A program made the position numbers and the translations under genes. From an uncultured Pseudobdellovibrionaceae bacterium (GTDB lineage Bacteria > Bdellovibrionota > Bdellovibrionia > Bdellovibrionales > Bdellovibrionaceae), in NCBI GenBank assembly GCA_937900305.1, contig CALCCV010000241.1, positions 1 to 8,591 on the forward strand: a DNA stretch of 8,591 nucleotides, read 5' to 3'. Shown one piece after another: positions 5,066 to 8,591 of the stretch. Within the stretch, counting starts at the first letter, position 1, and each line of letters opens with the position of its first letter. The notes beneath the pieces were generated by a model. It worked only from the letters and a program-made list of their open reading frames with translations. It made no database searches and was not told the origin of the DNA.

Positions 5066-7597
5066 CTAGAAAACCATGAGCAGCTTATTGAAACTGTCTT
5101 GCACCACGCGAGCTTCAGCGGCGAGGTCTTTGGTCGAGCCACCAGCGTCGGCCCCCTCTAAGACTTGGAGGGTCTGTTTGTAAACTAAATTGGTGATGCG
5201 TGTGACGAAGGCTTTCAGTTTGGGTTCGAAGTCTTTGTATTTGGCGAGCGTCGCAGCCCGGGCTTGAGGATCCTTTCGTTTATTGATCCAGTAGTTGGCC
5301 ATTTTATCGACGGCTGCATTTGTCATTGCTCGCATCTGATCGCGACTGAGTGTTTTGAGTTGCTTGTGGAGCTTCAGGTCCAAGTGACCATTGGTGACAT
5401 CGGCAATTTTTTGCTGCAACTGATTTCGCATTTCGTCGGCACCACGAATGTACAGGCCATTGTTGGTGTCCATGAAGTAACTTCGGATATCCAGATTCAT
5501 CGACCCGATCATGACGTCTTTGCCGATGATGTTGATCTTTGAGTGCAGGGATCGCTTTTTGTCCGCGGCTCCTTGGGGCAACGCAAATTCATAGTAGTTG
5601 AGTTGGACATTTTTGTTAACGGTCAATCCGTTTGCGCGCTCGTCTCTGAACTCCTGGAGATTGTTTTGAAACTGATAGATGGCCTGCATCTGATGAAGTG
5701 TGAGAATGTTGATGATATTTAGATCGGTGGTTTCGATGGAATTGGTGATGATGTCGATGTCTAATTCGCCACAAGACCAGTTGGGAGCGTTGACATACAT
5801 TTGACCTAGCATATTCACAAAGTTCGCGGGCAAGAGCGTATAACCTTGAAAGAATGTGATTTTCTGAGGACCTTCTGATTTGCTTTCGGCGCAAGTTTTT
5901 TGAATTCCACGAATTAAACTTTGGTGCATGTATTTTCCAGATTCGTACTCTTTTCCGTCTGTCACACCAAAGATGCGACGGTAGCTGTTTTTGCTATAAG
6001 GTAGATTTTCCATATAGTAAAAGTCTGTTTTGCTGAGATCAGAAGCGGGTATTTCAATTCGGCCACCCATTTCAAATGGAATAGCGGCGTCGCGACTGCA
6101 CTTTTGTTTGTTTGTGCCCTTTTTGCCGCTAAGCGCGCTGGCTGATTTTGAAGACGAGCCGCCTGGAAATTCGCAGATGTCTGCTGCCGCTAGAGCGGCG
6201 GCGACTTGAGCTGGGGTGCGAGTGGCAACTTTGCTGAGATTCGCAATTCCAGCGACTTCTTGGATGGAGGAGGTGAGAGGTGTGAAGTTAAATAGCTTCC
6301 CATAGGCCCGCCCAATTTCGGCGGCGCCACCTTTGCTATTTGTAATGACGGCGACATCTGTGTCGAAGAAGAGATATTTTGAAGTTAAATCGAAACTTGA
6401 GGAGTGATAGGCGTCTTCCACATTTCTTCCTCCAAGAACAAATCTTTCGTTATCGACCAAAAGAAGTTTGTGGTGAGTGAAATCGGTTAGGTGCATTGAC
6501 GAATTTCCCAGATTGTTTTCAAGATCAACTGGCAAGATTGCTGTGACGAGCGTGTAGATCGGTAGCACTTGTTCTGGATAAAGAAGCATGGCCATTCTCA
6601 ATTTAAGCATCGCGGTTGCATCTTTTTCGATTTTGGCATCATAAATCAGCGACATCAATTCGGCCAATTGAGCTTTGTCTTCGGCGGTGACTTTGGCCCC
6701 CGATGAACTTTCTTTCATTGCCGCTAAATCAATGGGGACGTTGATTAACCCCTGTTCGATCAAAGGCATGGTTTTGGTGTAAATACCAGCGAACAGATCT
6801 TTCACGTAAGGGGCTTGTTGCATGATGGTTTTATAGAGCTCAGCTCTTAGACCCTGAAGTTGCCGGATGTCTTTTTGTGCAGCTTTAAAGCGGTCTTTCA
6901 ATGCCGGGGTAAAAATCGATCTAGTGAAGCGATCTTTTTCAGCTCGGCAGGATTTATTTTTTTCCGCGGCACCTGGATTTCCGGGAAGCTCCAGGCCAGA
7001 ACATTTGGCGCCAGCGAACAGCGCGGACTCGAGCAGCGTTTCGTCGGGGGCATTGAAGAATTTGATTTCGATATTTTTATGGCTGTCCAAAGCAGCAAAG
7101 AGATCGTAGTGACCCGCATTTGTAAAAAAATCGACAAGAATGCGAACTTTCACTCCCGCGTTGGCTTTTGCGATGACTTTGTTGAGAAGCAGACTCGAAG
7201 TGTGGTCCTCACCAAGAATGTAATAGACCATGTCGATGCTGGATTTGGCGCTCTCGATGAAATTCGCTTTGACGTTGAGTGCATCTTCATTGTCGAATAA
7301 AATCACTGCGCTCTTGACGGCCGAGCCAGGAAAGTGCGCCGTCGCATAAGCCTTCAGCTCTTCGTCGGTCAGGTTATTGCAATCAGAGCTACCCAAAAAT
7401 CCGCACTTCACCATATCGCCAAAGCTATTATAGGACCAGCTGCGCGTTTTGGAATCGCGAAAGTTCCATTTTACGGCGGCGTCGTGGGTGGGACTGGCTT
7501 CGGCAGGTTCACGGTCTATTTTTTTTGTTTCCGAACTGCAATTGATTAACAAAACTACGAACGTCGCGACGGAAAGTCGCAAGACCCATTTCTTCAT
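5066..7597 (-). CDS. Phospholipase D-superfamily lipoprotein, ClsC/YmdC-like, greatly enlarged
   Basis: From ATG 7597 the product has 843 residues. A type II signal peptide ends VVLLINC with Cys20 as the lipidation site; Asn at -1 is unusual, and Ser at +2 suggests outer-membrane sorting. The N-terminal PLD half shows SSIDMVYYILGEDHTSSLLL and VKVRILVDFFTN. HKD motif 1 is HHKLLLVD (His375, Lys377, Asp382) with GGRN (389-392). The second half shows ITNSIETTDLNII, then HKD motif 2, HSKINIIGKD (His685, Lys687), with GSMNLDIRS (698-706). The GGRNxxDxY, NSxxxTD and GSxNLDxRS patterns fit the cardiolipin synthase C group, which uses a covalent phosphatidyl-histidine intermediate. ClsC-type enzymes are near 470 residues; the excess here is a mostly helical insert before motif 1 (about 185-365), a Cys/Lys-rich stretch (about 445-570) and a C-terminal helical extension (about 725-843). 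Lipid synthase, phospholipase or nuclease activity cannot be separated from sequence. It converges on the nuclease gene with 20 bases between. Confidence 0.88.
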   Translation of the reverse strand: MKKWVLRLSVATFVVLLINCSSETKKIDREPAEASPTHDAAVKWNFRDSKTRSWSYNSFGDMVKCGFLGSSDCNNLTDEELKAYATAHFPGSAVKSAVILFDNEDALNVKANFIESAKSSIDMVYYILGEDHTSSLLLNKVIAKANAGVKVRILVDFFTNAGHYDLFAALDSHKNIEIKFFNAPDETLLESALFAGAKCSGLELPGNPGAAEKNKSCRAEKDRFTRSIFTPALKDRFKAAQKDIRQLQGLRAELYKTIMQQAPYVKDLFAGIYTKTMPLIEQGLINVPIDLAAMKESSSGAKVTAEDKAQLAELMSLIYDAKIEKDATAMLKLRMAMLLYPEQVLPIYTLVTAILPVDLENNLGNSSMHLTDFTHHKLLLVDNERFVLGGRNVEDAYHSSSFDLTSKYLFFDTDVAVITNSKGGAAEIGRAYGKLFNFTPLTSSIQEVAGIANLSKVATRTPAQVAAALAAADICEFPGGSSSKSASALSGKKGTNKQKCSRDAAIPFEMGGRIEIPASDLSKTDFYYMENLPYSKNSYRRIFGVTDGKEYESGKYMHQSLIRGIQKTCAESKSEGPQKITFFQGYTLLPANFVNMLGQMYVNAPNWSCGELDIDIITNSIETTDLNIINILTLHQMQAIYQFQNNLQEFRDERANGLTVNKNVQLNYYEFALPQGAADKKRSLHSKINIIGKDVMIGSMNLDIRSYFMDTNNGLYIRGADEMRNQLQQKIADVTNGHLDLKLHKQLKTLSRDQMRAMTNAAVDKMANYWINKRKDPQARAATLAKYKDFEPKLKAFVTRITNLVYKQTLQVLEGADAGGSTKDLAAEARVVQDSFNKLLMVF

Positions 7598-7910
7598 CAC
7601 TGCCTCCAAACCCCATTCGATCAAGGTTTTTAGTTCGAAACAAAGTCTTACGACAGCCTTCAGGGATTATGGACTTAGATCCAGACTCGATAATTTTAGC
7701 AGATGGGATGCGCGAAGTTGACACCCCATTCGGACCCGAAAATTTGGTCACAAAATTATTTAAAGCTAGCTGGCATTTCCCTTCATAAACCCTTAAATAG
7801 GGCTCCAAGTCCAAAAATGGCTGATCACACGTCAGAATCTTAGGCACCCGAAAGGTCTCTGCGTCACCCATCTTGAAAGTATTTTGGCATGTGAACCAAA
7901 CCAGCTTCAT
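7509..7910 (-). CDS. Possible small hypothetical gene upstream of the PLD gene
   Basis: The stretch 7598-7924 has no secure gene, but the minus strand has an open frame of 133 residues from ATG 7910 (a GTG lies directly before it). The part that does not overlap the PLD gene is 104 codons long without a stop. Its translation is fairly protein-like at the start (MKLVWFTCQNTFKMGDAETF, then RVPKILTCDQPFLDLEPYL), with three cysteines in the first 50 residues and no signal peptide. Against it: no Shine-Dalgarno sequence before 7910, no recognisable domain, and an 89-base out-of-frame overlap with the start of the PLD gene, where the sequence becomes basic and unconvincing. It may be a real cytoplasmic protein, a decayed gene whose true end was lost by frameshift, or a chance open frame. 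If real, it would be co-transcribed with the PLD gene. Confidence 0.35.
   Translation of the reverse strand: MKLVWFTCQNTFKMGDAETFRVPKILTCDQPFLDLEPYLRVYEGKCQLALNNFVTKFSGPNGVSTSRIPSAKIIESGSKSIIPEGCRKTLFRTKNLDRMGFGGSDEEMGLATFRRDVRSFVNQLQFGNKKNRP
7603..7607 (-). promoter_or_regulatory. Ribosome binding site deciding the PLD gene start
   Basis: On the minus strand GGAGG (plus-strand CCTCC at 7603-7607) lies 5 nt before ATG 7597. This selects MKKWVLRL as the N-terminus, which fits a lipoprotein signal peptide, over the in-frame TTG at 7624 that would add nine residues (MIEWGLEAV). Confidence 0.75.
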
Positions 7911-7960
7911 CACCGGGAAAACAGTTGAAAAAATCTTTCTGGACCACGTATTGTAACAAT

Positions 7961-8341
7961 ATGCAAATACAGAAGCCTATTCTTATTGGCTGGGGTTTGT
8001 CTCTGGCCGCTGCGATTTCCTTCACTTCTTACAATATGTCCCAGTGCTCTGGGGCTGCGTGCGGTCAAGTCGGCATGGGCGAATTTTTTATAGCCTTTGT
8101 CGCGGGCTTCGTGCAGTTGTTGACGACTGCTCTTTACAAATTGATGGCTGCGCGGGTTCGGACAGGGTCACGTCAAATAATTGCACCGCCCATCATTCTT
8201 ATGCTCCCATGGGCGGTGCTGTGTTTTTCAATTGTGCCACAAATGCCAGACTCACCGAGATTAATTGCCATTTATATAGGTTTTGTCGGTGTGGTTTCTT
8301 TGTCTCAAACCATCGTTTGTAAACTCACCAACGGGTCTTAG
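7961..8341 (+). CDS. Small four-helix membrane protein of unknown function
   Basis: From ATG 7961 the product has 126 residues. An in-frame TTG at 7925 would give 138 (MKKSFWTTYCNN added) and has a weak GGGA six bases upstream, whereas ATG 7961 has no Shine-Dalgarno; the start is therefore open. Four hydrophobic segments are visible, at about 6-24 (PILIGWGLSLAAAISFTSY), 40-62 (GEFFIAFVAGFVQLL onward), 73-93 (IIAPPIILMLPWAVLCF) and 99-119 (RLIAIYIGFVGVVSLSQ), so it is an inner-membrane protein. The first loop carries two close cysteines (CSGAAC, residues 29-34), and basic residues (MAARVRTGSRQ) lie between helices 2 and 3, suggesting that this loop faces the cytoplasm and both termini do too. 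No family is recognised. It ends just before a terminator-like inverted repeat. Confidence 0.65.
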   Translation: MQIQKPILIGWGLSLAAAISFTSYNMSQCSGAACGQVGMGEFFIAFVAGFVQLLTTALYKLMAARVRTGSRQIIAPPIILMLPWAVLCFSIVPQMPDSPRLIAIYIGFVGVVSLSQTIVCKLTNGS

Positions 8342-8344
8342 CGA

Positions 8345-8382
8345 ACTCCTTCTAGGGTGCCTAGGGTCGGAGTCCACTTTTT
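8345..8382 (+). terminator. Likely intrinsic terminator after the membrane protein gene
   Basis: Outer stem ACTCC (8345-8349) pairs with GGAGT (8369-8373); inner stem CTAGG (8352-8356) pairs with CCTAG (8360-8364) around loop GTG; T5 follows at 8378-8382. A further copy of the outer arm, GGAGTTCG at 8392-8399, is an exact inverted repeat of CGAACTCC at 8342-8349, giving an alternative 8-bp stem. Its position between the convergent ends at 8341 and 8426 fits a terminator serving one or both genes. Confidence 0.5.
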
Positions 8383-8425
8383 CAAACTAATGGAGTTCGA
8401 GGCTAGCTCACGCTTTGTTTGAATG

Positions 8426-8590
8426 TCATTGTGTGTACTGGAGCTCAATAAGGATTGGCTGTGGTGTTACGCCGAAGTTTTTAATGGTCAGAATAGATTT
8501 TTTGGTTTTTGGATCAACGGTGATCGAATAGCTCATATCCCCTGCCTGGCGAAATGTTGCATCAGCCAGAGCGTTTCGGTAATAAATCAT
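8426..8590 (-). CDS. C-terminal end of an unidentified protein (partial at right edge)
   Basis: On the minus strand a frame enters from the right edge and stops at TGA 8426-8428. The visible 54 residues read MIYYRNALADATFRQAGD, then MSYSITVDPKTKKSILTI, then KNFGVTPQPILIELQYTQ. Alternating strands (MSYSITVD, KSILTIKNFG, PILIELQYTQ) look like the last strands of a beta-sandwich or similar fold. The ATG at 8590 is at the very edge and is more likely an internal Met than the true start. The gene is convergent with the membrane protein gene, with an inverted-repeat terminator between. No family can be named from this fragment. Confidence 0.55.
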   Translation of the reverse strand: MIYYRNALADATFRQAGDMSYSITVDPKTKKSILTIKNFGVTPQPILIELQYTQ

Positions 8591-8591
8591 T

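Noticed and set aside
6860..7300. Plus-strand open frame of 146 codons inside the PLD gene.
   Set aside because: It lies wholly opposite a well-supported coding region with clear family motifs and has no recognisable domain, so it is an antisense shadow.
7718..7746. A perfect TTGACA at 7718-7723 on the plus strand, upstream of the membrane protein gene.
   Set aside because: Seventeen bases later there is only AATTTG, not a usable -10 box, and it lies over 200 bases from the start.
1..8591. Toxin-immunity, phage or anti-phage defence cluster, because nuclease and PLD domains occur in such systems.
   Set aside because: Both enzymes carry export signals, are convergent rather than in one operon, and no immunity, sensor, integrase or repeat array is present.

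Overview
The window looks like chromosomal DNA of a Gram-negative bacterium. It encodes an outer-membrane beta-barrel tail, a lipoprotein, many Sec signal peptides and a periplasmic c-type cytochrome. The style (medium GC, many short cysteine-paired exported proteins of no known family, secreted nuclease- and phospholipase D-type enzymes, few cytoplasmic genes) would suit Bdellovibrionota or a related deltaproteobacterial lineage. That assignment is inference only, since there is no marker gene here.

Layout, left to right. (1) 3-509 (+): C-terminal 168 residues of a beta-barrel protein, open at the left edge and followed by a possible terminator. (2) 659-2524 (+): exported cytochrome c domain fused to a TolB/PD40-type beta-propeller. 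(3) 2624-3073 (-): small exported four-cysteine protein, convergent with gene 2, with hairpins between them. (4) 3074-3333: divergent intergenic region carrying two copies of an A8-N3/4-CTGTCTA element. (5) 3334-3667 (+): a small exported-protein gene broken by two frameshifts, whose final frame ends in an ATGA overlap with the next gene. (6) 3664-4206 (+): exported four-cysteine protein of unknown function. (7) 4263-5045 (+): secreted DNA/RNA non-specific (NUC1/Serratia-type) endonuclease. (8) 5066-7597 (-): very large ClsC/YmdC-like phospholipase D-superfamily lipoprotein, convergent with the nuclease. (9) 7598-7924: mostly non-coding, but with an open frame on the minus strand (7509-7910) that may be a small gene. 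(10) 7961-8341 (+): four-helix membrane protein. (11) 8342-8399: inverted-repeat terminator. (12) 8426-8590 (-): C-terminal end of a gene entering from the right edge.

Nearly every product is predicted to act in the periplasm, inner membrane or outer membrane. The nuclease and the PLD-type enzyme could together break down or remodel nucleic acid and phospholipid outside the cytoplasm, but they are on opposite strands and co-function is only a guess. I see no mobile element, CRISPR array, tRNA, rRNA or phage gene. The observations most worth following up are the frameshifted gene with its ATGA junction, the oversized PLD lipoprotein with a changed second HKD motif, and the cytochrome-propeller fusion.
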